Position numbers and translations under genes: made by a program. This document shows, piece by piece, positions 22,757 to 34,021 of a stretch of DNA of 64,000 nucleotides. The notes under the pieces are model-generated. The model searched no databases, was not told the origin of the DNA, and saw only the letters and a program-made list of their open reading frames with translations. The number at the start of each line of letters is the position of its first letter. Position 1 is the stretch's first letter. Location: contig JAGGNK010011336.1 of the NCBI GenBank assembly GCA_017590115.1, forward strand, positions 62,001 through 126,000, written 5' to 3'. Origin of the DNA: Montifringilla adamsi (lineage: Eukaryota > Chordata > Aves > Passeriformes > Passeridae).

Positions 22757-24540
22757 TATTGGTGTCAATACCCTTCTGGCCTTTGGGCAGTGGACATGTA
22801 GATTTCAGCTAAGTCTTTCCAAATTACACCTTGTGTGGTTTCTTCCCTCCATTTCCTGCTGTTCCACCTCTGTTGATTTATTCTTTTTTTCAGCAGGTTT
22901 ATTTTTCTGCCTGTTGCCCTCAAGCTCACTGCCTCTGCCAGCCCCATCGTGGCTGTTCCTTGTCCTGAGCCTCAGCTCACCCTGTGGGGGAAGAGGTGGT
23001 GGCACAAGCCTCACTGCTGAGCAGCTGAATTCTCAGAAAAGCTGAGAAGTTGTGTGTGCTTCACAGCACCCTTGTGAAATCCCCAAGGGTGATTTCCATC
23101 CTGTCTCCTGTGGACTGTTCCTCACTTGGACATGCAGAAAGTCACTCAGATTTAGCAAAGTGCAGTGCAGCTGATGTGCTATGAACGTGCTTCCTCCTCA
23201 GGGGGGTCCTGCAGCAGCTGGGGCCGGGTTCCTCAGGCCATTGCTGAATTATAGGCACCAGAGGCTAAGGACTATTGGTTTTTACTCTGCTTGGGCATTT
23301 TTGGTATGAGCATGCATGCAGGGATGCAGCTGGAAGGGCTAAAGAGGACAGAGCAGCAACATGTGGGAAGAAGGGAGCATTGTGCTAGGGCAGGCTTGTT
23401 TCCAGTCTGTTGGTAGAATCAGAACAGCTTTGCTCTTCCCGTGCTACTCTCCAGCCTCAAAGGTAAGAAGTGAAGAGTTCCTGCTTTTTTGAGGAATTGT
23501 CCTTTTGCAGGATTTGGGGTTTGTGCCACAAAACTGCCTTTCCCAAATCTCAGGCTGCTTGCCTGCTCTGCTGACAGCTGAGCCCAGGAGCCTGGGTGTC
23601 TGGTAAATCAAAAGGTCTCCTTTGCTAGACCTGAAGCTTCCTCAACTAAAGTTTTCCTGAGCCATGCCTGGTAGGCACTTATGATGGAATCCTGGTGTAG
23701 GATTGGGGTCAGTGTGTGGCTGACTGATGGGAACCCAGTCAGAGCCAGGAAACCCCAACACAGGTACCATGAGGTTACAACAAGGCCTCTGCCATGGGTG
23801 ATGGACACAGCTCCTCCAACAACCTCTGTGCTTCCCTTTTCCTCCTCCTAGTCCCTTCCATGCTGGCTCCTAGCAATTGGAAGGAGCTGCTGGCAGGCAG
23901 GAGGATTGATGTGACCACAGGATCAGGCACTCACCAGCTGGCAGCCAAATCTGATGAGTGCAGGGATTGAGTTTGGGCCTTGGCCCAAACTGAGCCTTCT
24001 TACAGGGAACAAAGAAAGCAGTGGCATTGTGTATGTTACAGAAGTGCTCCTGGAAGCTGGGATCACAGGGCAGTGAACTCTGCTTTTATCTTTTTCTTTG
24101 CCATCTCTCCATGCAGTGCTGCCTGCCTGTGTCAGAAACTGGATCTGGTGGCATAAAAAAGAGTGGTTCAGATTCAAATTCTGCATTCCACAGCCCCTGA
24201 CTGAAAGCAGGGGCTGTGCAAGGTGAAGCACGCTGCTGGCTGCCTGCAGCTCTGCCACGGGGAGCTTGCAGTGGGGCTGGGGGAGCCCAGCAATGCTGTG
24301 AGCACTGGTGGGGGTGGAGGTGTCCCCCAGGAGGGGACATTTCTTACACCCCACAGGGTTCAGCTTTGGCAATAGCCCTGCTGAGTTTTGAAGGATTGCA
24401 AGGGAAAATAGCTGGTAAAAATAGGGAGTGTGGCCAAACCTCTTGCTTCCCTCCAAGGAAACACACCTAAAATATAGGAAGGCCTGTGTCATCTATGAGT
24501 GGTGTAGAAGAAGCTGTAGAAATTTGTCTGGGGAGGGAGA

Positions 24541-25065
24541 CACCAGTTCCTTTAGGAGGTGTGGATACATCTCATCAGGTCCCACGGACTTGTGCACCTT
24601 CAGGTGCTTTGGATAGCCTTGAATCCAATTTTCTCCAGCAGGTGATTCCTCAGTCCCCCAGGCCCTGCCTTTCCCTTCTGCAGCTCGGGCAATGTGGCTG
24701 GAGCACATCCTGGTGGAGACGGGGACAAAAAAGTAATTGAGCACCTCAGCCTTTGCCACATCCCAGGTAATCACGTCTCCCCTTTCCTTCCAGAGAGGGT
24801 CCTCATTTTTCCTAGTGTTCCTTTTATCACCCACATACCTGCAGAAGCTTTTCTTCTTATCCTTGATGTCCCTGGCCATGTTTAATTCTCTCAGAGCTTT
24901 ATCTCCTCTTTCCCTGGCTGCTCGGACAACTTCTCTGTATTCCTGCCAGGCTTCAGCTCCTGCTTCCACCCGCCACAGCCTCCTTTTAGTGTCTGAGCTT
25001 GTCCAAGAACTCCTTGTCTATCCACACAAGGCCTCCTGGAATATTTGTCCAATTTCTTGTCTCAG
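24541..25065 (-). mobile_element. CR1 LINE reverse-transcriptase fragment, antisense
   Basis: Minus-strand translation contains CR1 endonuclease-RT linker and RT motifs: [64 protein letters not shown] and PHLLKELV. A stop codon (24986-24988) and a one-base frame change between 24986 and 24969 break the reading frame, so it is a dead 5'- and 3'-truncated copy. The 158-codon open frame at 24493-24969 is the remnant of this ORF, not a host gene. Confidence 0.9.
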
Positions 25066-25094
25066 TTGAATCCATTCCCATGTGTCCCAGCAGA

Positions 25095-25289
25095 CTGATC
25101 CATCCCCGCGTATCCCGAACCGATCCATTCACGCTTGTCCCGCACCGATCCATCCCGAGTGCCACAGCCCGATCCATCCCGCGTGTCCCACACCGATCCA
25201 TCCCGAGTGACCCACACCGATCCATCCCGAGTGTCCCACACCGATCCATCCCGAGTGTCCCAGCCCGATCCATCCCGTGTGTCCCGCCC
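25095..25289. repeat. 24-bp minisatellite, about 8 copies
   Basis: Units start near 25097, 25121, 25146, 25170, 25194, 25218, 25242 and 25266 with consensus cgatccatcccgagtgtcc followed by cacac. The last six are strictly 24 bp apart; the first two units are diverged. Because 24 is a multiple of three, every frame stays open and gives octapeptide-repeat open frames on both strands. These are not taken as genes. The array lies between a CR1 remnant and the CpG island. Confidence 0.95.
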
Positions 25290-25330
25290 CTCGGGCCACC
25301 GCCGGTTCCAGGGAGCGGCCACTCGCCCTC

Positions 25331-25347
25331 CCGCCGGCAGGGGGCGC
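25331..25347 (+). promoter_or_regulatory. Candidate CTCF binding site
   Basis: ccgccggcagggggcgc matches the CTCF core over cagggggcgc exactly, with CC at the expected upstream spacing. Position between two genes would suit an insulator or promoter-anchored loop; occupancy is inference. Confidence 0.5.
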
Positions 25348-25371
25348 GCGCGGCCGGCCCGCCCCCGGCGT

Positions 25372-25387
25372 CACTTCCGCCAGGAAG
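25372..25387. promoter_or_regulatory. Inverted pair of ETS-type sites
   Basis: cacttccgc followed directly by caggaag forms two GGAA cores facing each other, a GABP/ETS arrangement often found in CpG-island promoters. Confidence 0.45.
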
Positions 25388-25405
25388 GCCGCGGCCGCGC
25401 GTGGC

Positions 25406-25433
25406 GGGGCGGGGCTCCCCGCGCTCCGGAAGC
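25406..25433 (+). promoter_or_regulatory. GC box and third ETS site
   Basis: ggggcgggg (25406-25414) is an Sp1/KLF-type GC box and ccggaagc (25426-25433) is an ETS-type site, 11 bases apart. Confidence 0.45.
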
Positions 25434-25620
25434 GGCTCCGGGGCTGCCGGGGGTCGGTCGCGCCGTCCCACAGCGCAGGCGGCTGCCTCGCTGCGTGCCC
25501 CGGCGCGGAGGGGCTCGGCAGCCGCGCTGGGGCGATGCTCTGACAGACGGAGCCGTGTAGATAAAAACCGTGCGATGGACACGCGAGCCCTGCTCCCCCT
25601 CGGCCCGGAGGGACGCAAGT

Positions 25621-28600
25621 GGTGCTGCTGCGGGTTTCTGCTGGTCTCCCTTGGTGACACGACTGGGAATAGGGGGGGATTGTTATGAGGAACTCCTGAG
25701 AGAATTTTTGTTAATTAGTGTTCGTGTCTAATGGCTTTTAGTTAACCTTCTCGTAGTTTAAATACCTTTTTGCTGAGAAGGCTTAATCAGGACGAACTAG
25801 CAAGTCTTGCTCCCTCAGGACGGTGAGGCTTGTGCCTGTGGCATGGAAAGAATTTATTCGGAAGAGAGGAAAAAATTGTGAGGGCTCCTCTTCTATCCTG
25901 AACCCAGAAAGCAGAAGGCTTAAGAAACAAGTTTTCTGACACTGTTACCTGAACTGGCTTCAGATTGCAGAACTTCACATGATTTAGTCCTGCACGGCAA
26001 CACTTTCTGAGTTACTGTCTAGTAACAGCGATTAACTGCAACTTTTGCCTGAAAAGCTCCTTCCTTTGGCTGGTTGAGAGGTCTCAGGCGCTGCAGTTGT
26101 ACCCATGCAGTATTTCTTCCTAATTTCCCCTTGCAGTGTACTGCCTCTCTTCTCTGGGCATGCTCTTTGAGGTCTCCAGCATTGTGTGGCTTTGTCCAGT
26201 TCTTGGAAGTCTTTTTGCTTGTCTCATCCGTAGCACGTGCTGTTAATGTCTTATCCCTGGATAGTTGCTTCCTTGAAACTTCAGCACTAACCACACGGCT
26301 CTCTTGTGGTGCTTGTGAGCACTTGGACACCCATCCAGCTGAAGCCTGCTTGGAAACTGGAGCTACCCAAGGTCCCGACCACAGAGAGCTTGTTCCTTTG
26401 GAGGATGGTTTATTCCGTGTTGCAGCAAATGTTTGTGAGATTTGGAAGGAGTCTCAGTGCTGATAACTGGAGTACACAGAGTGAGGATTCAAAGCAAGCA
26501 AGCATTAAAACTTTGGAATAACTTGTGACATCTGAAGAGCCAGATTTCTTCCTAGTGGACAAGACATTCGTAAAGTCACCCTGCTTTAAAGATGCTTCCT
26601 GAAGGAGTTGGATGAATTCTGCAGTGGGAAAAGGAATTCTGGAATCTGAGGAGAAGGCCAACGAGGACAAGCTACCAAGCATGATGAGCTGGCCCTGCAG
26701 GTATCGTTGTCTTGGTTTTGTCTGCTCTGCTTCTCTTTTTGGGTAGAGGGGTGACAGGAGGCAGGTGGTTAGTTCTGAAGGCTTCACTCTGAAACTTGTA
26801 ACTGTCTGGCAGGTGTTGGCTCTTTTGACCTCAGCTTTTCATGAGATCACCACCTGTTTCTTACCTTCTCTCGGGTTGTTGCTGCCTACTACTGCTGTTT
26901 TTGTAAAGATGGAAATAAATAATCTGTCCAGATTGTCACCAGTTTTACTAAGGAGCCAAATACTTGAGTTACAGGAAAACTAAATGGAGATGAAAATTTT
27001 AAATCATTATCTCACTGCCTTTTTCATTAATGGACAAACCATACTGTGTATTTTCCTAACATGACAGAGGTACAGATAGTTTTGAGTAGGGTGTTTTGCC
27101 CTGATAAAGGCCCCTAAAGTAGTAAACCTGTCACGAGTGGAAGGTAAACCCATGAACTTGCCTTGAGGGGGTCAGTTGTCTGTCGTGGTTCACAAGGCAG
27201 GTGCAACACTGCAGCATTGCAGTCAGTGACCCCTTGGGTAGCTCACCAAAGACCTGAGCTGCACCTACAGGCCAGCACGTGGGACTGGTAAAGTGGAGAG
27301 GGTGGCAGCATTTCCCGATGGGGTCAAAGGGCAGGACTGTCCTGGAGGGAGACTGGTGCCTTGTGACTTTGCTGAATTGCCAGAGCATAGCTGTCTCAGT
27401 AGGAGTGAGATTTTTGGAAGGTCACGTATGCCCCATTGTTGCAAGAGGAGAACCTTTCCTTCACTTCTCCCTTGGCTGACCAGATGCTGACACTCATTCT
27501 GAGGTAGTGGCAGCAGCTGAACCCCCCCCTGAAACCAGGTGGTTGTAGAGGCAGAATTGTGATATTTCCTGCAGAGCTGGAAGTTAGACTTAACCATTTG
27601 TGGAGACCTGTGTTGAATTAATAGGTCCATTGAGGAGAGTGGCATTTAAGTAAGAGCACATATACCAGGATGGAGTGTTTGCAGCTCTCAGGGAAAGCTG
27701 CCACACGTGGACTGAATCATTAAAATGCCATTGCCCTTTTGTAACTGTGAGTTGGCTTCTAATGCAGTGCTCAAACTACAGCCTCGGGATTGCTTTCTTT
27801 AAAAAATGGGTGTTGTTGAATCATTGCAAATAGCTTTCTTTTTCCCAGTGGATTATTTTGATTCTATTTTTTATCAAGCAGCAAACCCAAGAATATAGAG
27901 TAAGAATAAATCTCTTCCTGCATCAGGCACTTCTTAGAGGAGACCATGCCTTGTGTTTCATGAGAGATGAACCTTAGCAGTAGAGCTGAATTTGCTTTGA
28001 ACAGCTGCATTTGCAAAGAGCAGCTCTTGTACCACTGAGACCATAATGTAATCCCTTTTCTTCTGATTCTTCCTCAGATGCTGTGAAGATAGACTCCAGT
28101 GCACTCAATTAGGAAGAAAATGATGTCAACTGAGATTCTTCTCTGCCTGGTCACAGTTATTTTGAAGCTGCTTAGGAGGAGTGTTGCAGGGAGCTTTGTT
28201 TGATGGCAAAAGGCAGTAATCGTGGTGGTGAGGTACAAGAAAAGGAAGGAAGAAAGAATAACAACAGGTGTCTAAAATTGTAGTTGCAAGGATGAACAGA
28301 AGGCGAGATGCTGTGAGATGCTGAAGATGAAGGATTCAAGACATTTGGAACACCAGAGGTCTTGGGTACCTGGAGACAGAGACACACAACTTTTAATGCA
28401 CCTTGGAAAACAGACTCAGGAATTACACCTGCCATGTGATGCCTCTTCCAGCACTGGTGTTCTTCTGCTAGTGAATTTACACACTTTACTCTGGTCATAA
28501 CCTTTTGGATAGTTTTTCTTGAACATCATTCCTTATGACTTCATCTTGTGAGTATAACTTTTTCATGGAGTCAGAATTTCTCTGCACTTGTATGAAGCAC

Positions 28601-31600
28601 TTGTTCCTGATCCCTTGGTTTTGCAGTAGGAAGCTTGTCATCCTTACTGATGGATACCTTAAGCCATTTGATGATGGAGAAAAACAAAAGAACATTCTAC
28701 TCTTTGCATACCTCAAGTTGTTTTGAAGTTGAGCAATTAACCAAGGGTACTGCTGGAATTTGTTGTGGTCAGAATGATTGGACTGGTGTGGCTTGGCAAC
28801 TGATGGGATTTGCTCCTTCAGTTAAGGAAACTGTTCCTGACAGCGTGCTTCCATGGACTCCATGTGTTGTCTGGACCTCTCGTGGAGCAAAAAGACATGG
28901 GAAAAGCTGCTTCAGTCACTACAGTGTTCTCAGGAAGCTGCTGTTGACAAAGATATTTCTACCTGATTTTTAATTACATGGCTCTTCAAATTGGTGACAA
29001 ACCAGTTGCCACTTGCTACTTAGAATAGCACTTTTAGCATTGCTTCACACAAAATGTTGAGCTTTCTTAATTTCTGCTCACTTTGTGTCATCTCTCCTTC
29101 TGATGGCTGTGGAGGATAAATCTAAGAACCTCCTACAGCTGAAGTCTTCACTGCATGACTTTTTTCACCTGCTCAGTGGAGCAGTGTAATACTGCTGCCC
29201 TTTTGAGACATCAGCAGAAATGTTCTCAGAAATCCGAGTCCTGCATCCTTGGTGAATTGTTGCTGAAGAGTGCATCCAAGACATTTGTATTTGATTTAAT
29301 TTCCTGTATTTTTAATTGATCAAGGTAACAAAACATGGTCAGGGTTACCAAATATCAGCAGAGATGTACAAGAATAGAAGAAAAAGCTTTTTAAGGAGTG
29401 CTGACTCTATAAGAACACTCATCCATGCAAGGTGTACATAAAGTACTTTGTCCTGGAGTGTTTAGTGGTAAGCTTGTCAGTGGTTTTTTAGTCATTGAGG
29501 GAAAATAAAGAAAGGATGTGTTGAGTAAAAATGAGCTACAGCATTAGTGAAGACTTTCAGAGGTGCTGAATTGGAAGAAAATTCTTGGCAGAATGATCTC
29601 ATCTGTTGCCAGATTTGTTTCTACAACGGATTATTTCTACTAATAATACATTTCCAAATGTTTAGAAAATTCTCAGTTTAGAAAACTACTTACAGTCAGT
29701 AAAGTGTTATCTTCTCTGATAATGCTTTGGAGGGTGGCTTGGCATGTTGTCTCATTACAGAACTCCTTCCATGATTGGTATGATGTGGTAAATGCTTTTT
29801 TCCCTTTCGACCCTTTTTTACAAGCCCTTCAGCTGCCAGCAGGGCAGACTGGCAGCACAGCCCACGCTCAGCAGTGAAGTACAGTTGTTCTTTAGCAGGA
29901 GTTGTTTTTTGGTTCATAATGTGACTTCTTGCAGTACAGGGGTAGTCTTGCCCAGTTATGAAAAAATTATCTGTAACCCGCAGTTGATGCTTCATTTTTA
30001 TTTCAGTTTGATGCTTCATTTTTATTTCAGTTTGTTATGTAGCTTTAGAATTCCTTTAGAATTGTTTCTTATGCCATTTTCTGAAGCTGCTGGAGCTTCT
30101 GCTGCTCCTGATGGGCTCAGGTCTGATGCTGTTTTTGGAAGCTGCAGGATTTGCCTGGTGTTTTCTGTACTTAACAGAACACCTGTGAACCTGATTGTGT
30201 TGATTGTTAATGATGATTTGGGAGCATAAAGCTGGTGTTTATGTAATGTGAAGTTGCCTTACAAGCAACCTGTTAGACTTTTTCTCATGGCCACTGAGGA
30301 AGAGGTAACTGAAAACTGTTCCTGAGCATGTATCACTCACATTGTTAAATTCACTAGGTCTTCCTTCCTTATGTATTATCAAACACCTCATTCTAGTGCA
30401 GAACAAGCTGTTAGACTTGGGTTTGGGTCATCTTGTGACCAACCTAGGAGTCATGTTGGACCTGTTGGGAGACCAAGCCTCTAACCCAAATCTGTTAGAT
30501 CTGCAATACTTTAATGAAACATTTCTCAGGGTTTGGTTTAAAGTTCATACTGCTCCCCATGAGGCTTGTAGGAATGTTTATATTCTAATTTGAAAAAAAG
30601 TTTGAAAAAAAAAAATGGTTTGAGAAGATTTTATGTAAAATAAGCTGCTATAGGTTATTAAGTAAAGATCAGCTATATTTATATTATACATTAATCACTT
30701 CCTTCTTTGTTGTTGATTTCATTGACTTTTTCTGCCAGTTTAGATTTATGGCTGCCTAATTTTTAAGGTCTTGCTGCTCCTGATAGAAATTCTTTGCTTT
30801 TGTGGATTTTAAGGGAAGAGGACAAAATGGCAGGGGGAAAAAAAGCCAAGTGTTCATACTGTAGAATTTTCTTTAAGTGTTATAATTTATTTTTTTTTTT
30901 TAAGCAGGCACTGTTTGTCTCTGCTGATGTTCTTAAGCAGATCCTGAAAAGCTGTTCAAGAAATGCTGGCTCTGCTTATCTTTAAATAAAGAAAACTCTG
31001 GCCATTTCTCTTTTGAGAATTAGGAAATATTGAGAAGATTGGATATTTCAAAAAAGTGAATACATGAGTTGAATGAAAACAGCCATGGTGGCAGGGATTT
31101 GTAGCTGATGTAGGTTGTATTTGCCCTTTGGAATTTATGGGGTATTTGAAGATTTGAAGCTTCTTTTAAAAGTTTTTTAACTGCTTTTTTAATAATTTCC
31201 CTTATCATAAGATAGACATTTTATTGTGTGCGTAGGAGGGAAGGGAATGGTTCTGTCATTATTTAAGGGAGAGGTTAAATGTTTAGATAAGAATCTGATC
31301 TAAACATCACAACACTTCAGAAGTTGTTAGTCTGTTTTTATCACGTGTTTTCCTAAGTAGGATTGAAGGATCTGGTGGGATTGAAGCCATACTCCCCCTT
31401 TTCAAGGGTGATAAGGCAGGGTGGCCCAGGTTTTTTAATTTAAAATCTGAGATGACTTTATGAGAAAGATGGAAAGCCCCTGGTAATTCGATCTTCTCTT
31501 TTTTTTTTTTTTTTAAACTAATCATGTGATGGTTTATGCTAACAGATGTTCCCATTTCTTGTCTTTTACTAAATCTTGCATCTTACTCAGTTTTGCATCA

Positions 31601-34021
31601 TGTCTTAGATAATGGACTTGGGACTTCCACTGAGTACCCTCAAATAACACTCTGTCATTCTCAGTCTGAGCCTTTGGTACTACAGTAGTGCAGATACTGA
31701 AATTACACATTTCTGTGATATCTGTGCACCAAGCCATGCTGTACTTTTCCTTGTTAGTCTGGTTGTTTTCTTTTGTTCACTTGTATGACTTTGAACCCTA
31801 ACTGATACTAAGTGTCACGTAGCAATGAAGGTTATTTACCATCTACTTAATACAGATAAGCTGTGCTGGCAAGCCAGTGGCAACTCATGATGTTTTCTTC
31901 TGCCAAGGTGGATGCTCTGTTAAAGTGGAGCTGGGCAGTGGCCTTTGAGAATGATGTCACTGTCCCCAGACCGAAATGCTTAGGGAAAATGAAACTTTTA
32001 TCTCCTGAACTTGGAGTAGGTTATCATTGTTGACTCTGTTTTGGCTGACTATGGATAATGTTTCAGGTTATGGCCTGATGTGGTATTTTTGTTTGTTTGT
32101 TCTTATTCTTACAGGCTGTGTGTTACAGACCAAAGGAGTTGTAATGAGGTGATTAAAGTCTGGTCTGTTTTCTAAGTAAAGGAGAAAACAGAGCTGCTCT
32201 TCGTCACTCCAGTTCATCGTGCTCTGTACTTTTAGAGTATTTTTGTTGAATTGACTTGGTAATTTAACACTTCTTGAAATACAGAGTGCTGGAGTATAAT
32301 ATAGGGCTACTGTAATACAAATCTGTTCAGTTCTGCTTTAAAAAAAGCACACATTAAAGGCAGCATCTTCCAGACAGCTCAGATCAGCTCTGCTCTTTAA
32401 GAGAACACTTTGGCAAGTCTGTAATTTCTGGTGTTAAGGTATTCCAAGCTGGTACAGTATTTCAGATGTCAGTGTTTGAATTGTAAATAATGTTTGGGAC
32501 TGCCTGGCATGCTGTTATTCGTGTAGCTCCACAAACACACTAGCTGTGCATAGTGAAGTTCTTAGGAAAAGTGAAACTGTTGGCATAATCAAAATAGTTG
32601 TGTTAGCTAGTCAAATGGAGAGTTCTTCTGTTCTATTTTTGCCAGACTGCTTTTAAGTTTAAAAAGCAGTGACTTCTGGAGGTGTTTTTTAAGACCTGCT
32701 GAATAAGGGTTTGCAGTCTGCAAGAAGCCAAACGCGTGATCCAGCGTATTTGAATCCCAACAGCAGTTAAGTGAGCACCAGGACTGTGCCCAGACATGAA
32801 GCTTTCAGACTAATGAGTGCCTTAGCAGGCAGGTGGATTTCTGTTTGAGGCTGTTGTGTGTTTGAACTTCATAACATTTAGTTTTGCTATAACTGCAAAC
32901 AGGAATTAAGACTCAGGTGTGAAATTAAATAATTATGGCAGCATTATTTGAATATAGACATGGGTTTAACATTTGGATGAGGCAGATTGTTGGGTTTTGC
33001 TTCAGAGTTGTTAGGCTCTCATGTTAGTGATTGAGAGAACTGAAGGCATTTTGAGTTGTGTGCAGGGGAACAGTAAAATGATGAAATTGGGGCTTGACGG
33101 ATGCATTGCGAAAGTCAGCAGTCAGCTTGCTCTAGCATAATATTTGCCGTCGGTGTAGAACTGAGATTAAACTGCCTGTTTATGCTCTGAAGCACTGAGC
33201 TTTTTGTACCTGAAATTTTGGGTGATCAAAACTGTGCTAATTTGTGAACTACAGAAGTGCAAAGGAAAAGTATACCTCAGGTTTCAGGAGTTACATGACT
33301 GTCTGGAAAAAAATTGAATGAGCAAGGGGGATTGTTCCTTTTTGAATTTGCACCAGTAAGAAATTAGACACACTTATGACATACACGTAAACATATTGGG
33401 ACCAAATTTTCAAAATCTTTCAGCTGCCACTTGATGCCAGGACAACACTCTGGCCTTTTTTGAAGTGGTTTTTGGTTTGTTTTTTTTACTGTAGAGGCTG
33501 ACATATTTTAAAAAAACACTATGGAAACAAACTTCTAAGCGAATCTTATGAATGCTTACTGAGAATGGATTCAATAATTTGAAATAATAAATGCTAGTGA
33601 AGTCATTGTTTCTGTAGTGTGCTCTGTGAAAAATGTTCTGTATTTTGTTGTTATGGATTGTGTCAAATGGGAAAAACCCCCACTGCTGAAACATCTTGCA
33701 AAAACAGTGGTTAAAGAGCTAGTGGAGAGAGATAAGTATATGCAAGGGCTTTAAAAGTTTTTTTAAAGCACAGTTATTAATTAACCATTTCCTTGACATT
33801 AAATACAATTTATAGTGATTTGGGTACATAAGGCATTTGAGATTTGTATTTCTGTCAGGTGCGAGCGTTTCACTCACGTTTGTGTGATGGACCTTAACAG
33901 AGCTATGTTATTGTATTTTTCTGGGCTGTTTGGCTTGGGTTTTGTCATCTTTTTTTCTGGAAGTAAAGCATGTGGTTTGGGGAAGAACAAAACTCAAATC
34001 TTGAATTCTTCTTTCTTTCAG
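25621..34021 (+). other. SOS1: Presumed SOS1 intron 1
   Basis: About 8.4 kb between the CpG island and SOS1 exon 2. I looked for the expected first coding exon (YEFFSEEN-type N-terminus) and for CDKL4 kinase motifs and saw neither. Contents noted: an exact 24-bp tandem duplication at 29984-30031, A runs near 30592-30612, and a T run at about 31499-31514. No RNA gene or named transposon recognised; the many open frames under 150 codons look random. Confidence 0.6.
29984..30031 (+). repeat. Exact tandem duplication, 24-bp unit, two copies
   Basis: ttgatgcttcatttttattt plus cagt occurs at 29984-30007 and again at 30008-30031 without a mismatch, indicating a recent duplication in presumed SOS1 intron 1. 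Confidence 0.97.

Larger units (their letters stand above)
22516..24540. other. Intergenic region downstream of MAP4K3
   Basis: About 2 kb with the hairpin pair but no gene. The minus-strand open frame 23923-24492 (189 codons) has no recognisable domain, no splice context and low-complexity composition. No CDKL4 exon is visible although that gene lies between MAP4K3 and SOS1 in human. Confidence 0.7.
25290..25620 (+). promoter_or_regulatory. SOS1: CpG island, likely SOS1 promoter / 5' UTR region
   Basis: The only strongly GC- and CpG-rich segment of the window, in otherwise AT-rich DNA. It holds a CTCF-like site, three ETS-type sites and a GC box and lacks a clear TATA box, typical of a housekeeping promoter. 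Its position 8.4 kb upstream of SOS1 exon 2 and 3 kb past the MAP4K3 end makes it the best candidate for the SOS1 promoter. The SOS1 first coding exon is not found in or next to it, which leaves the assignment unproven. Confidence 0.7.

Noticed and set aside
23923..24492. 189-codon minus-strand ORF
   Set aside because: No domain or family recognised, and open frames of this size occur by chance in moderately GC-rich intergenic DNA.
24493..24969. 158-codon minus-strand ORF as a host gene
   Set aside because: Its residues follow the CR1 retrotransposon ORF2, and stop and frameshift next to it show a dead copy.
24986..25688. Long open frames (up to 229 codons) on both strands with repeated octapeptides
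   Set aside because: They are produced by a 24-bp minisatellite plus CpG-rich DNA, which leaves all frames open; no domain, splice signal or conservation argument supports them.
25575..25688. Frame starting at the ATG at 25575 (MDTRALL... GRKWCCCGFLLV) as an alternative SOS1 exon 1
   Set aside because: The KW...LLV resemblance to the SOS1 N-terminus is weak, the available donor (cttg|gtgaca) would leave phase 1 while exon 2 needs phase 0, and YEFFSEEN is absent.
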